Source: Rhodanobacteraceae bacterium (GTDB lineage: Bacteria; Pseudomonadota; Gammaproteobacteria; Xanthomonadales; SZUA-5). From it: a stretch of 64,000 nt of DNA. Numbering within the stretch: position 1 is the first letter of the stretch; every line of letters begins with the position of its first letter. The position numbers and the translations under genes are program-made. Positions 15,797-25,500 of this stretch are shown here, one piece after another. Location of the stretch: positions 395,457 through 459,456 of the forward strand of contig JACKOW010000003.1 of NCBI GenBank assembly GCA_024234055.1. The letters run 5' to 3'. The notes under the pieces were generated by a model. It was not told the origin of the DNA, ran no database searches, and was given only the letters and a program-made list of their open reading frames with translations.

Positions 15797-17437
15797 ATGA
15801 AGGCATCAGACCTGTTCATTCGCGCGCTGGAAGCTGAGGGCGTGCAGTACATCTTCGGCATTCCCGGCGAAGAGAATCTCGACTTCCTGGAGTCGCTGCG
15901 CACCAGTTCGATCAAACTCATCCTGACCCGCCATGAGCAGGGCGCGGGATTCATGGCTGCCACCTACGGTCGCCTCACTGGTCATCCGGGTGTCTGTCTT
16001 GCCACTCTCGGTCCTGGTGCCACCAATTTCGTGACCGCAGCCGCGTACGCCCAGCTCGGCGCCATGCCGATGCTGATGATCACCGGCCAGAAGCCGGTCA
16101 AACTGAGCAAGCAGGGCCATTTCCAGATTGTCGACATCGTCGACATGATGCGCCCGCTCACCAAGTACACGCGGCAGATCGTCTCGGCCGACAACATTCC
16201 GGCGCGCGTGCGCGAGTCTTTCCGCCGCGCCATGGAAGAGCGACCAGGTGCGGTGCACCTGGAACTGCCGGAGGACATCGCCGACGAAGAGACAGAGGCT
16301 TTCGTGATTCCGGCCAGCCATGTGCGCCGGCCGGTTGCCGACGAGAAGTCCATCGTCTACGCCGTGGAAGCCATTACCAACGCCAAGCGGCCGCTGCTCA
16401 TGGTCGGTGCCGGCGCCAATCGCAAGACCACCAGCAAGATGCTGACGGAATTTGTCGACAAGCTCGGCATCCCCTTCTTCACGACCCAGATGGGCAAGGG
16501 TGTCATCGACGAACACCACCCGCTGTGGCTGGGCAATGCCGCGCTGTCGGACGGAGATTTCGTGCATCGCGCCATCGACAAGGCCGACTGCATCATCAAC
16601 TGCGGTCACGATGTCATCGAGAAGCCACCCTTCTTCATGCGCACTGGCGCGCGCACGGTCATCCACCTCAACTTCTTCTCGGCCGAGGTCGACACCGTCT
16701 ACTTCCCGCAAGTGGAAGTGGTCGGTGACATGGCCAACTCGATCTGGCGTCTGAAGCAGCGCCTGGAACGCCAGCCGCATTGGGATTTCGCCTATTTCGA
16801 CGGCATCCGCCGTGCACTCAACGATCATCTGAAGCTGCGTTCCGATGACGAGCGCTTCCCGATCCATCCGGTGAAGATGGTCGACATCGTGCGCCAGGAA
16901 GTGTCGCGCGACGGCCTCGTCTGCCTCGACAACGGCATGTACAAGATCTGGTATGCGCGTTACTACCGCTGCTACGAACCCAACACCATGCTCCTCGACA
17001 ACGCGCTGGCCACCATGGGTGCCGGCCTGCCGAGCGCCATGGCGGCCAAGATGGTCTATCCGGATCGCAATGTGGTCGCAGTCTGCGGCGATGGCGGATT
17101 CATGATGAACTCGCAGGAAATCGAGACGGCGGTCCGTCTGAACCTCAACATCGTGGTCATCATCATCAGCGATAACGCCTTCGGCATGATCAAGTGGAAG
17201 CAATCGGGCATGGGCTTCGAGAACTTCGGCATGGACATGAACAATCCGGATTTCGTCAAGCTCGCCGAAGCCTACGGCGCCCGTGGCTGGCGCCCGAACA
17301 GCACCGCCGAGTTCCAGTCCATGCTCAAGCAGGCGCTGCTGGAACCGGGCGTGGACATCATCGAACTGGCCATCGATTACTCCGAGAATCACGCCATCCT
17401 GAACAAGGAAATCAAGGAGTTGAGCGCGGCTTTGTAG
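15797..17437 (+). CDS. Acetolactate synthase-like thiamine diphosphate enzyme, large subunit
   Basis: A 546-residue ThDP-dependent enzyme of the acetolactate synthase/pyruvate oxidase superfamily. The N-terminal Pyr domain has the activating Glu47 in TRHEQGAGF. The C-terminal PP domain has GDGGFMMNSQEI with the magnesium-binding GDG...N pattern. No small regulatory subunit gene follows, so it is probably not the main branched-chain amino acid enzyme. The gene next downstream is an aldehyde dehydrogenase, which suggests that the ThDP enzyme produces or uses an aldehyde or 2-oxoacid in a short pathway. ATG 15797 has CGGAG 10 nt upstream. Substrate specificity is unproven. Confidence 0.88.
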   Translation: MKASDLFIRALEAEGVQYIFGIPGEENLDFLESLRTSSIKLILTRHEQGAGFMAATYGRLTGHPGVCLATLGPGATNFVTAAAYAQLGAMPMLMITGQKPVKLSKQGHFQIVDIVDMMRPLTKYTRQIVSADNIPARVRESFRRAMEERPGAVHLELPEDIADEETEAFVIPASHVRRPVADEKSIVYAVEAITNAKRPLLMVGAGANRKTTSKMLTEFVDKLGIPFFTTQMGKGVIDEHHPLWLGNAALSDGDFVHRAIDKADCIINCGHDVIEKPPFFMRTGARTVIHLNFFSAEVDTVYFPQVEVVGDMANSIWRLKQRLERQPHWDFAYFDGIRRALNDHLKLRSDDERFPIHPVKMVDIVRQEVSRDGLVCLDNGMYKIWYARYYRCYEPNTMLLDNALATMGAGLPSAMAAKMVYPDRNVVAVCGDGGFMMNSQEIETAVRLNLNIVVIIISDNAFGMIKWKQSGMGFENFGMDMNNPDFVKLAEAYGARGWRPNSTAEFQSMLKQALLEPGVDIIELAIDYSENHAILNKEIKELSAAL

Positions 17438-17448
17438 TCTCGTTCCGG

Positions 17449-17480
17449 CCATTGACGCGGCGGGCCGGCCGCGTCAATGG
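17449..17480. other. Perfect 13-bp stem hairpin between the ThDP and ALDH genes
   Basis: CCATTGACGCGGC at 17449-17461 is followed after a 6-nt loop by its exact reverse complement at 17468-17480. It starts 11 nt after the stop of the upstream gene. There is no T-tract, so it may be an mRNA-stabilising or processing element rather than a classical terminator. Confidence 0.6.
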
Positions 17481-17555
17481 CGCAGTTTCGGATGGCGGTG
17501 CGGGCAAGCCCGCCCGTCGCCCCCAGGCAATCCTTCGGGCCATCAGGAGACACAG

Positions 17556-18989
17556 ATGTTGCGTGACGCCTATCCCTATTACCTGGCCAACAAGGCCATT
17601 CAGGCCAACACCGACCTCGAGGTCACCGACAAGTACACCGGCAAGGTGGCCACACGCGTGGCCCAGGCCGATGCGGCCGCCATTCACGCGGCCATCGACG
17701 CCGCCGTCAGATCGCAGAAGGCGCTTCGCGATTTCCGCCCCTACCAGCGCAAGGCCGTGCTTGAGCATTGCGTCAAGCGCTTCAAGGAACGCTTCGACGA
17801 ACTCGCCCATGCCCTGTGCATCGAGGCCGGCAAGCCGATCAAGGATGCCCGCGGCGAAGTGACCCGCCTGATCGACACCTTCCAGGTGGGCGCGGAAGAA
17901 GCGGTGCGCATCCACGGCGAAGTCATGGATCTGGAGATCTCTGCGCGGGCCAAGGGCTATCGCGGCTTCTGGAAGCGCACACCGATTGGTCCCTGCTCAC
18001 TGATCTCACCGTTCAACTTCCCGCTGAACCTGGCCGCGCACAAGATCGCGCCGGCCATTGCCGCAGGCTGTCCCTTCGTGATGAAGCCAGCCAGTCGCAC
18101 ACCGATCGGCGCCATCATCATCGGCGAGGTGCTGGCCGAAACCGATCTGCCGGAAGGCTCCTTCTCGATTCTCCCCTGCCATCGCGACGGCGCCGATCTG
18201 TTCACCGTCGACGAGCGCTTCAAGCTGCTGTCCTTCACCGGTTCACCCGGTGTGGGCTGGGACCTGAAGGCGCGCGCCGGCAAGAAGAAGGTCATTCTGG
18301 AACTGGGTGGCAACGCCGCCTGCGTGGTCGACGAGGATCAGGGCGAGCGCCTGGACCATGTCGCCGACCGCATCGTCTTCGGCGCTTACTACCAGTCGGG
18401 TCAGAGCTGTATCAGCGTGCAGCGCATCCTGATCCATCGCTCGCTCTACCCTGCGCTGCGCGAGAAGCTGACCGAACGGGTTTCCAACCTGGTGCATGGT
18501 GATCCACGCCAGGAAGACACCTTCATCGGACCGATGATTTCCGAAGGCGAAGCCAAGCGCCTGCATGGCTGGATCGAAGCCGCTCGGGCTGGCGGCGCGA
18601 ATATCCTCTGCGGCGGCACCCGTGAGGGCGCCATGTTGCGGGCCACCTTGATCGAGAACGCAGGTCCGGCCATGGACGTCAGTTGCCAGGAGGCCTTCGG
18701 TCCGGTGGCACTGATCGAGCCCTTCGACGATTTCGATGCGGTGCTGGAACGGGTCGACGATTCCATGTTCGGCCTCCAGGCCGGCATCTTTACGGACTCG
18801 ATGTCCAGAGCCATGAAAGCCTGGGATCGACTCGATGTGGGCGGCGTGGTCATCGGCGATGTGCCGTCGTGGCGCGTCGACAACATGCCTTACGGCGGCG
18901 TCAAGGATTCCGGTCTGGGTCGAGAAGGCGTGCGCTTTGCCATCGAGGACATGACCGAGATTCGCCTGCTGGTGGTCAAGGATCCCTGA
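17556..18989 (+). CDS. NAD(P)-dependent aldehyde dehydrogenase
   Basis: A 477-residue ALDH superfamily enzyme, oxidising an aldehyde to an acid with NAD(P). Visible landmarks are the SPFNFPLN motif, KPASRTP, the glycine motif SFTGSPGVG, general base Glu249 in LELGGNA, and catalytic Cys285 in SGQSCIS. Family members with this GNAACVVDED pattern include lactaldehyde-, succinate semialdehyde- and phosphonoacetaldehyde-type enzymes; the sequence does not decide between them. It follows the acetolactate-synthase-like gene in the same direction after 118 bp, and a clear terminator follows, so the pair is probably one transcription unit. Confidence 0.92.
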   Translation: MLRDAYPYYLANKAIQANTDLEVTDKYTGKVATRVAQADAAAIHAAIDAAVRSQKALRDFRPYQRKAVLEHCVKRFKERFDELAHALCIEAGKPIKDARGEVTRLIDTFQVGAEEAVRIHGEVMDLEISARAKGYRGFWKRTPIGPCSLISPFNFPLNLAAHKIAPAIAAGCPFVMKPASRTPIGAIIIGEVLAETDLPEGSFSILPCHRDGADLFTVDERFKLLSFTGSPGVGWDLKARAGKKKVILELGGNAACVVDEDQGERLDHVADRIVFGAYYQSGQSCISVQRILIHRSLYPALREKLTERVSNLVHGDPRQEDTFIGPMISEGEAKRLHGWIEAARAGGANILCGGTREGAMLRATLIENAGPAMDVSCQEAFGPVALIEPFDDFDAVLERVDDSMFGLQAGIFTDSMSRAMKAWDRLDVGGVVIGDVPSWRVDNMPYGGVKDSGLGREGVRFAIEDMTEIRLLVVKDP

Positions 18990-19015
18990 TCCTCAAGCGG
19001 CTTCAGGCACCCGGC

Positions 19016-19043
19016 AAAGGCCCGCGATGCGGGCCTTTTGTTT
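19016..19043 (+). terminator. Rho-independent terminator of the ThDP-ALDH unit
   Basis: AAAGGCCCGC-GAT-GCGGGCCTTTT: a 7-bp GC stem with a 3-nt loop followed by TTTTGTTT, 27 nt after the aldehyde dehydrogenase stop codon. Confidence 0.9.
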
Positions 19044-19080
19044 GCATGCTCCACGGCTTGCCTGGACTGGAAGATCGCCC

Positions 19081-19168
19081 CTGTGGGAGCGGATTCATCC
19101 GCGATCGCCGCTTTCATGATCCACAGCCTTCGCGCACAGCGGTCGCGCCGCAAGGGCGCTCCTACAGG
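19081..19168. repeat. REP-like family C repeats
   Basis: CTGTGGGAGCGGATTCATCC opens the element, and GGTCGCGCCGCAAGGGCGCT followed by CCTACAG closes it, both typical family C half sites. The rest of the gap up to 19582 (about 410 bp) shows no gene; it contains a small CCAGCC-gaaat-GGCTGG hairpin near 19323-19339. Confidence 0.65.
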
Positions 19169-19582
19169 GAGCGAAATTGTCAGGGAATGCTGAATCCGAG
19201 TGCGTGAGTCAGGCGAATCCCTGTCCCCCAGTCAGCCTCCATTCCGTCACTTGTGGCAAGAATCTGGCACCTGCATTTGGAGTGCACGCTCTAGCGCGCT
19301 GCAGGTACGGTTGTTGCTAGGGCCAGCCGAAATGGCTGGTTTGCGGTGTCCAGGATGGCACACCGCGCACGTGGAACCCGTCGCGTTGGCCGCGTGACGG
19401 CAAGTCTGAGCAGTCGGGGCTAAACGAAGAACCCCTCGCTGCACAGACCAACTAACAGCGTTCGAACCGTGGCAAGGAACTTGTCCCGGCTCGTTACGTT
19501 CCCTGGTCCTGGTACTTGTCTGGTCGGTGCTTTCGAGCCCTGGCCGAGAAGTGCGGAAGGATGCTCGAACGGAGAAACCCGC

Positions 19583-20020
19583 ATGAAGTTGGCCTGGATA
19601 CTCTGGCTAAGCTCGTTTTCACCCACCCCGATGGCGGACTCGATGTGTCTCGCCACCACGATCTACCTCGAAGCCCGCAATCAGTCGGTAGAAGGGCAAC
19701 TGGCAGTTGCCGAAGTGGCACTGCGGCGTCGCGACAGCGGCCGTTATGGCAATCAGCTCTGCGAGGTGTTGACCCAGCCCAAGCAATTCGCGCTGACACT
19801 GGTGTCACCCGACAAGGAGATCACCGACTGGAAGGCCTTTGGCCGATCCTGGAAGGTCACCATGGAAGCCTTGCGCAACTGGCAACTGCCGGAGCCGCAA
19901 CGGCGACTGATCGTCCCCGGCGCAGACCATTTTCTCGCCTATGAGCGGGTCAGCACTCACTGGTCCAGCGGCGAACCCCTGCACATCATCGGTGACCACG
20001 GCTTCTACCGGGTGAACTGA
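19583..20020 (+). CDS. SleB-type cell wall hydrolase, exported
   Basis: A 145-residue protein with a short signal peptide (about 1-18) and a Hydrolase_2/SleB fold: CLATTIYLEARNQSVEGQ carries the conserved Glu, followed by AVAEVALRR, the QF motif, and DHFLAYERVSTHW near the C-terminus. Members cleave peptidoglycan (lytic transglycosylase-like) in spores or in Gram-negative cell walls. ATG 19583 has GGAG 9 nt upstream. It stands alone, convergent with the PstS-OmpA gene. Confidence 0.85.
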   Translation: MKLAWILWLSSFSPTPMADSMCLATTIYLEARNQSVEGQLAVAEVALRRRDSGRYGNQLCEVLTQPKQFALTLVSPDKEITDWKAFGRSWKVTMEALRNWQLPEPQRRLIVPGADHFLAYERVSTHWSSGEPLHIIGDHGFYRVN

Positions 20021-20030
20021 CAGCAAAAAC

Positions 20031-20108
20031 GAGGGCACGAGGGCACGAGGGCACGAGGGCAGGCAATAGCATTGCGCAGCAACTCCTCGCCTTTTCCTGC
20101 CCTCGAGC
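20031..20108. repeat. Diverged family B repeat
   Basis: Four tandem GAGGGCACGA-like units (20031-20061) face TTTTCCTGCCCTCGAGCC at about 20092-20108. It begins 10 nt after the SleB stop codon. Confidence 0.6.
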
Positions 20109-20130
20109 CTTCGCCGATCGCTGGCAGCGC

Positions 20131-20277
20131 TGACGGACTTGAAGGATCGAAGCGAAGTCGACTGCGCGAGGCCAGACTTGACGATTTCGCAGGGCAATAG
20201 CTCCTCTATTGCCCAAGAAGGCGGCGAAATATGGACCGCACGGGCGGATTTGCAGCCGATCGCTTTCAAGTCCGACA
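20131..20277. repeat. Large nested inverted repeat in a convergent gap
   Basis: Outer arms TGACGGACTTGAAGGATCG (20131-20149) and CGATCGCTTTCAAGTCCGAC (about 20257-20276) are imperfect inverted repeats. In the centre GGGCAATAG at 20192-20200 and CTATTGCCC at 20206-20214 form a perfect 9-bp stem with a 5-nt loop, and ATTTCGC/GCGAAAT flank it. It sits just before the stop codon of the minus-strand PstS-OmpA gene. Confidence 0.6.
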
Positions 20278-20282
20278 GGCTG

Positions 20283-21632
20283 CTAGCCCTGAGGCGAACG
20301 CGGTTCCGCCAACCACACCTCGACGCGCTCGTTCCGGGCGCGGGTTTCGGCTCGGTCAATCGGGGCCACCGCAGCGCCGTCGACAAATCCGCGACTCATC
20401 TCGGTCCGCACACCACGGGACGCCAGTATCTGGGAGATGTAATCGACCCGGTCATTGACCGCAAACAGGGTCATCATCGGCGAGCGCTCGCTGGAGACGC
20501 CGAAGGCCGCAAGCCGCAGTTGTTTGCCGCGATTTGCCGGCTGGTTCATGAAATCACTGACACGCTCGATATCGCGCAGCGCGCGGCTGTCGAGCGTGGC
20601 GCTCTGCGGGCGAAAGCGAAAATTCAGCGAGAGCCGCTCGGCGTCGGCGATAACGTCGTAGTAGCCGTCGGGATTGCCCGGCAGCGGATCGACCTCGGCC
20701 ACGAAGATGTCCTGGGCTACGAAGCCCGCCGCGGCCGTGACCTTCTGTCCGGCACTGCCCTGAACGAAGTCGAGGAACTCCCGGGTCGTTGCTGACGCTT
20801 CTCTGGCTGAGTACAGATAGAGCCGTCTGGCCAACAGATAATCTTCCGTGGCAATCGAGAGCGCGTCAGCCTTCAAGGCCGTGGTGCCCGCTGCCCTGAC
20901 GGCCACCGCCTTGCCTTGTGCGATATGCGAGAAGCCGACGAAACCCAGCGCCTGGCGATCCGCCGCCACCGCCCGATCCAGTTCCGCCGAGGATTCGAAG
21001 CGGCGGCTCTGGCTGCTGAGCTGGGCGCCGTCGCTCATCACCATGGTCTTGAAACTGTCGAAGGTACCGGAGTTCTCGTCGCGCGCGTAGAGTCTGATCG
21101 GGCCCGGGGCTCCGCCGAGACCCGACCAGTTGCTGATCCGGCCGGCAAAGGCATCGCGAATCTGATCGGCACTGAGCTCGCTGACCGGATTGTCCGGGTG
21201 CACGACGATCGCCAGGCCATCCAGCGCGATCACATGCTCCTGGTCGGCGGAGTGCAGATTGCCGATGGCGCGGGCATCCCGGACCTCCTCGGCCTTGGCT
21301 TCACGCGATGCCATCCACAGATCGGCGGCACCCGATTTCAGGTCGGCATAGCCCGTATTGGTACCATGCGCCTTGACGATGCCGTGGAACTTGCTGCCAT
21401 CGGCGCGTCGGCCCTCGATCAGGAATTCCTGCGGAGACGTCTCCGACTGTTTCACGCCGACGAAGCCCTTGGAACGCGCATACGCCATCAGCAGGTCGGG
21501 CCCCAGTCGTGCGCCGATGGTGTTGGAGCCGTGCAGTCGCAGGCTGATGTCCTCGGCCTGGGCCATCGAACTGAGGGCGCCCAGCAACATCCAGCATGCC
21601 AGCGACGAGAAACGGGGTCTGACCAAGGCCAT
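20283..21632 (-). CDS. PstS-like substrate-binding protein fused to an OmpA-like domain
   Basis: The 449-residue exported protein begins with a signal peptide ending SMAQA-ED near residue 26. Residues about 28-290 are a PBP-like domain of the phosphate-binding class (LHGSNTIG at the start, YARDENSGTFDSF in the middle). Residues about 320-445 look like an OmpA C-terminal peptidoglycan-binding domain (FRFRPQSATLDSRALRDIERV ... RNERVEVWL). No Pst permease or ATPase genes are adjacent, so a scavenging or sensing role at the cell wall is more likely than direct transport. ATG 21632 has GGAAGG upstream. Confidence 0.85.
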   Translation of the reverse strand: MALVRPRFSSLACWMLLGALSSMAQAEDISLRLHGSNTIGARLGPDLLMAYARSKGFVGVKQSETSPQEFLIEGRRADGSKFHGIVKAHGTNTGYADLKSGAADLWMASREAKAEEVRDARAIGNLHSADQEHVIALDGLAIVVHPDNPVSELSADQIRDAFAGRISNWSGLGGAPGPIRLYARDENSGTFDSFKTMVMSDGAQLSSQSRRFESSAELDRAVAADRQALGFVGFSHIAQGKAVAVRAAGTTALKADALSIATEDYLLARRLYLYSAREASATTREFLDFVQGSAGQKVTAAAGFVAQDIFVAEVDPLPGNPDGYYDVIADAERLSLNFRFRPQSATLDSRALRDIERVSDFMNQPANRGKQLRLAAFGVSSERSPMMTLFAVNDRVDYISQILASRGVRTEMSRGFVDGAAVAPIDRAETRARNERVEVWLAEPRSPQG

Positions 21633-21728
21633 GGCTGCCTTCCATCCGGGGAGATGGAAGCACCTTAGGCTCGGTCAATGACGCCTGCGTTGCCACCAGA
21701 TTGCGCTGCCAAGCACGATGCCGGCGGC

Positions 21729-22121
21729 TCAGCCCGGCCCCGGCTGCGAATTCTCGTGCTCGCGCACCGAGCGCGCGACCAGACCGACGCCAGCCGCGAT
21801 CATTCCCAGGATGATCAGCGTGTTGTACAGACTGGTCGGGGCAAAATAGACGCGCAGATTGGCGATGATGCCGGCCAGAATGATGAGGATGCCGGCCGAC
21901 ACCAGAAACCAGCCGATGATCGACTTGCCGTTGTAGAACACGATGCCCAGCCCCAGCAGGAAGGGCACCAGCGACAGCCCGAAGGCATCGTAGCCATACA
22001 GGCTCCAGCCACCGCTGGTCACCATGACCTGCTTGAGCAGCAGGTAGCCGCCAGCCACCACCAGTCCCAGTCCGAGGAAAAACTCACCCAAGCCACCTGA
22101 TGTGCCGCCTGCGCCGCGCAT
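21729..22121 (-). CDS. Small multi-pass membrane protein, unknown function
   Basis: A 130-residue protein with a glycine-rich start and four probable membrane helices (about 12-32, 49-64, 69-88, 97-116). The end, EHENSQPGPG, is polar. ATG 22121 has GGAGG 6 nt upstream. I do not recognise the family. It is transcribed in the same direction as the PstS-OmpA gene, 96 bp upstream of it, and could share its transcript. Confidence 0.75.
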   Translation of the reverse strand: MRGAGGTSGGLGEFFLGLGLVVAGGYLLLKQVMVTSGGWSLYGYDAFGLSLVPFLLGLGIVFYNGKSIIGWFLVSAGILIILAGIIANLRVYFAPTSLYNTLIILGMIAAGVGLVARSVREHENSQPGPG

Positions 22122-22201
22122 GGAAACCTCCATTCTCTGCCTGTGCTGAGTATGCCCTGCCCCGCACCACCCTGTGGGCTCTCCGCCCGCGACCGTTTCC
22201 C

Positions 22202-22469
22202 GCGCAAGCCGAGCCAACAGCAGGACGCGAAGGACGCGAAGGAAGAGCAAGCAAGGAAAGCAGTTCTTGGTTGAAGACCCGTTGCGGCTGCACCTTCGGC
22301 GGAAGTCGCGCGGTCCTGGCGAGCAAGCCAAAGCATCAAGATCCCTATCGAATCTCATCTTTTGAACAGCTCTTCTTGGCGACCTTTCTGCTTTTCCTTC
22401 GCGTCCTTCGCGTCCCGCTCTTTGCTGGACATCCAGAAAGAGCTGTCGCGGCTGAAGCCGCTCCCACAG
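22202..22469. repeat. Family D inverted repeat plus family C half site
   Basis: AGGACGCGAAGGACGCGAAG at about 22221-22241 faces CTTCGCGTCCTTCGCGTCC at about 22397-22415 across 155 bp. TGTCGCGGCTGAAGCCGCT followed by CCCACAG at 22444-22469 is a family C half site. The 463-bp gap between the divergent genes contains no other feature I can support. Confidence 0.65.
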
Positions 22470-22584
22470 GGGTGACCGAGTTTGCAGTGCTTCACGCCGC
22501 CTTGGTCGGTCGGCGCCTTCCTGCACTTGCCATCGCCGGCCCCTGCCACTAGCGTCGAACGTCCGCTCCCGCCGGATCAAGCCC

Positions 22585-25500
22585 ATGCTGCGCTGCGCCG
22601 TGTTCGTGCTGCTCGCGTCCCTGTCATCGTCGATCCTGGCCGCCGAGGCGCCCGATTCGCTGGCAGGTCTGGAATACCGGCAGGTGGGGCCGAATGCCGG
22701 CGGTCGTTTGACGCAGGTATCGGGGGTGATCGGTGATCCGCTGACCTGGTATCTGGCGGCAGCGCAGGGCGGTGTCTGGAAGAGCGTGGATGGCGGAGTC
22801 GCCTGGGCGCCGATCTTCGACAAGGTGCCCTCCAACTCGGTGGGTTCGCTGGCAGTCGCCCCCAGCGACGCCAATGTCATCTACGTCGGTGGCGGCGAAG
22901 CCAATGCCCGCGGCAACGTCCAGCCTGGCGAAGGTTTGTTCGTGTCCACCGATGCCGGCAAGACCTGGCGACACACGCTCAAGCTCCGGGCCGCTGTCGG
23001 CGACATCGAGGTCGATCCGGGCAATGCCGAGATTGCCTATGCCGCGGTGCTGGGTTCGCCCTTCGCCAGCGGTGCCGAACGCGGCGTCTATCGCACCCGC
23101 GACGGCGGCCAATCCTGGCAGCAGGTGCTCGGCATCGATGCCGACACCGGCGCCAGCGATATTTCGATCGACGCCGGCAATCCGCGCATCGTCTGGGCCG
23201 GCAGCTGGCAGATGCGACGCACGCCCTGGGGCATGCGCAGTGGTGGAAAGGGCAGCGGCCTGTGGCGCTCGGCCGATGGCGGCGAAACCTGGACCCGTCT
23301 GACCGCGGGCGAGAAGGGACTGCCCAAAGGCGAATGGGGCAAGGTGGGTGTGGCCGTGTCGCCGGCCGATGGCCAGCGCATCTACGCCCTGATCGAGGCC
23401 GAGGACGGCGGTTTGTACCGCTCCGACAACGGCGGCGACAGCTTCACCCGCATCAACGACCATTGGGTGCTGCGTCAGCGCGCCTGGTACTACATGACGC
23501 TGGTGCCCGACCCGCACAATGCCGATGTGGTCTGGTTCCCTCAGGTGCGCATGCAGCGCACACTCGATGGCGGCAAGACGGTACAGCCGGTGGGCGGCTT
23601 CGATCACGGCGACCATCACGCCCTCTGGATCGACCCGAGCGCGCCCGAGCGCATGATTTCCGGCAACGACGGCGGTGTCGAACTGTCGGTGAATGGCGGC
23701 GTCAGCTGGCGCAAGCCGAATCTGCCGCTGGGCCAGTTCTACCATATCGATGTCGATCAGCGCCGCCCCTACCATGTCGGCGGCACCCTGCAGGACATGG
23801 GCACCATCAGCGGCCCGATCATCAGCCTGGCCAACGGCGGCAGCTCGATGAGCGACTGGCGCGCGGTCGGCGGCGGCGAAGCCGGCGACTTCCGCTACGA
23901 TCTGGCGCAGACCGGTACCGTCTATGCCGGCGAGTACAGCGGCTATCTCTCGCGCTATGTCGAAGGCACCGGACAGTACCGCAACATCTCCTCGGTACCG
24001 GACAGCACCGTGGGCCTGCCGGCGACGGACATGCGCGAGCGCTTCCAGTGGACCGCACCGATCGAGCTGTCGCCACAGGATCCAGCCACGATCTACCACG
24101 GCGCCAACGTGTTGTTCCGCAGCCGTGACCGCGGCGAGACCTGGACCATCATCAGCCCCGATCTGAGCCGCAACGACAAGAGCAAACAGGGCTGGTCCGG
24201 TGGTCCGATCACCGGCGACAACACCGGAGTCGAGGTCTATTCCACCATCTTCGCCATCGACGAGTCGGCCTTGACACCGGGCGAGATCTGGGTAGGCAGT
24301 GACGATGGTCTGGTGCACATCAGCATCGATGACGGCGACAGCTGGCAGCAGATCACGCCCAAGGGCCTGCCGGTGGATGCCACGATCTCCAGCCTGCGCA
24401 CGTCCACCCACCAGGCTGGACGCGCCTACGTCGTCGCACATCGCTATCGCCTGGGTGATGATCGCCCCTACCTCTACGCCAGCGATGACCGCGGGCGCTC
24501 GTGGCGCAATCTGGCCAGCACCCTGCCGCAGAACATGCCGCTGTATGCGATTGCCGAGGACGAGACCGATCCGGCCATTCTCTATCTCGGTGCCGAACGG
24601 GCGATTTATGCCTCCACTGATGGCGGCCGCCACTGGCGCGCCATCCAGCTGAACCTGCCGCCCGTAGCCGTGGTGGATCTGGAAACCGCGCATGGCGATC
24701 TGGTGCTGGGCACCCGCGGGCGCGGCCTCTACGCCTTCCACGATCTGGCGGCCCTGCGCATGGCCTTGCGCGGCAGGTCCGATCAGGCGCAGCTGGCCAC
24801 GCCGGCGCCGGCGACGCGCTGGCGCCGGGACCAGCGCTGGGGAGAGGATAATGGCAGCAGCAATCCGCCCTATGGTGCGATCTTCAGCTACTACCTGCCG
24901 GCCAAGGTCGACGGCGAACTCAAGCTGCGCATTCTCGACAAGGACGGTCAGCTGGTGCGCGAACTCAGCAGCACGGCCAAACCGCGAGCCGGCGAGAAGG
25001 ATGATCCGGATGCGCCCGGCGAAGCACCCAAGCCCGAACTCTCGCTCGACGCCGGCTGGCACCGGGTGGCCTGGAATCTGTCCTACGCTGGCGCCCAACG
25101 CCTCAGCGGCGCAAAGTTCTTTGCCGGCGATCCGGAATCGGGGCCGCTGGCCCTGCCGGGCAGCTACCGGGCTGAGCTCAGCGGACCGAATCTGGCACTC
25201 GGCACCGAGGTCACGGTGCTCGCCGATCCACGCTCGCCGGTGGACACCGCTGCCATGGCCGAGCAGCTGGCTTTCGCCCTGCAGCTGCGTGCCGATCTGG
25301 AACGCACGCGACTGGGCATCGAATGGCTGCGCGCCGCGCGCGAACAGGCGGCTGACCTGAGTGAGCGCCTGAAGGACGATCAGCGCCACGCGGAACTGGT
25401 GGCGGCCGCCCGAGCGGTGACGGCCGATGCCGACAGCATCGAAGGCCAGATGCACAATCCCGAAGCCAAGGTCGCCTACGATTTTCTGCGCGGCCCCAAG

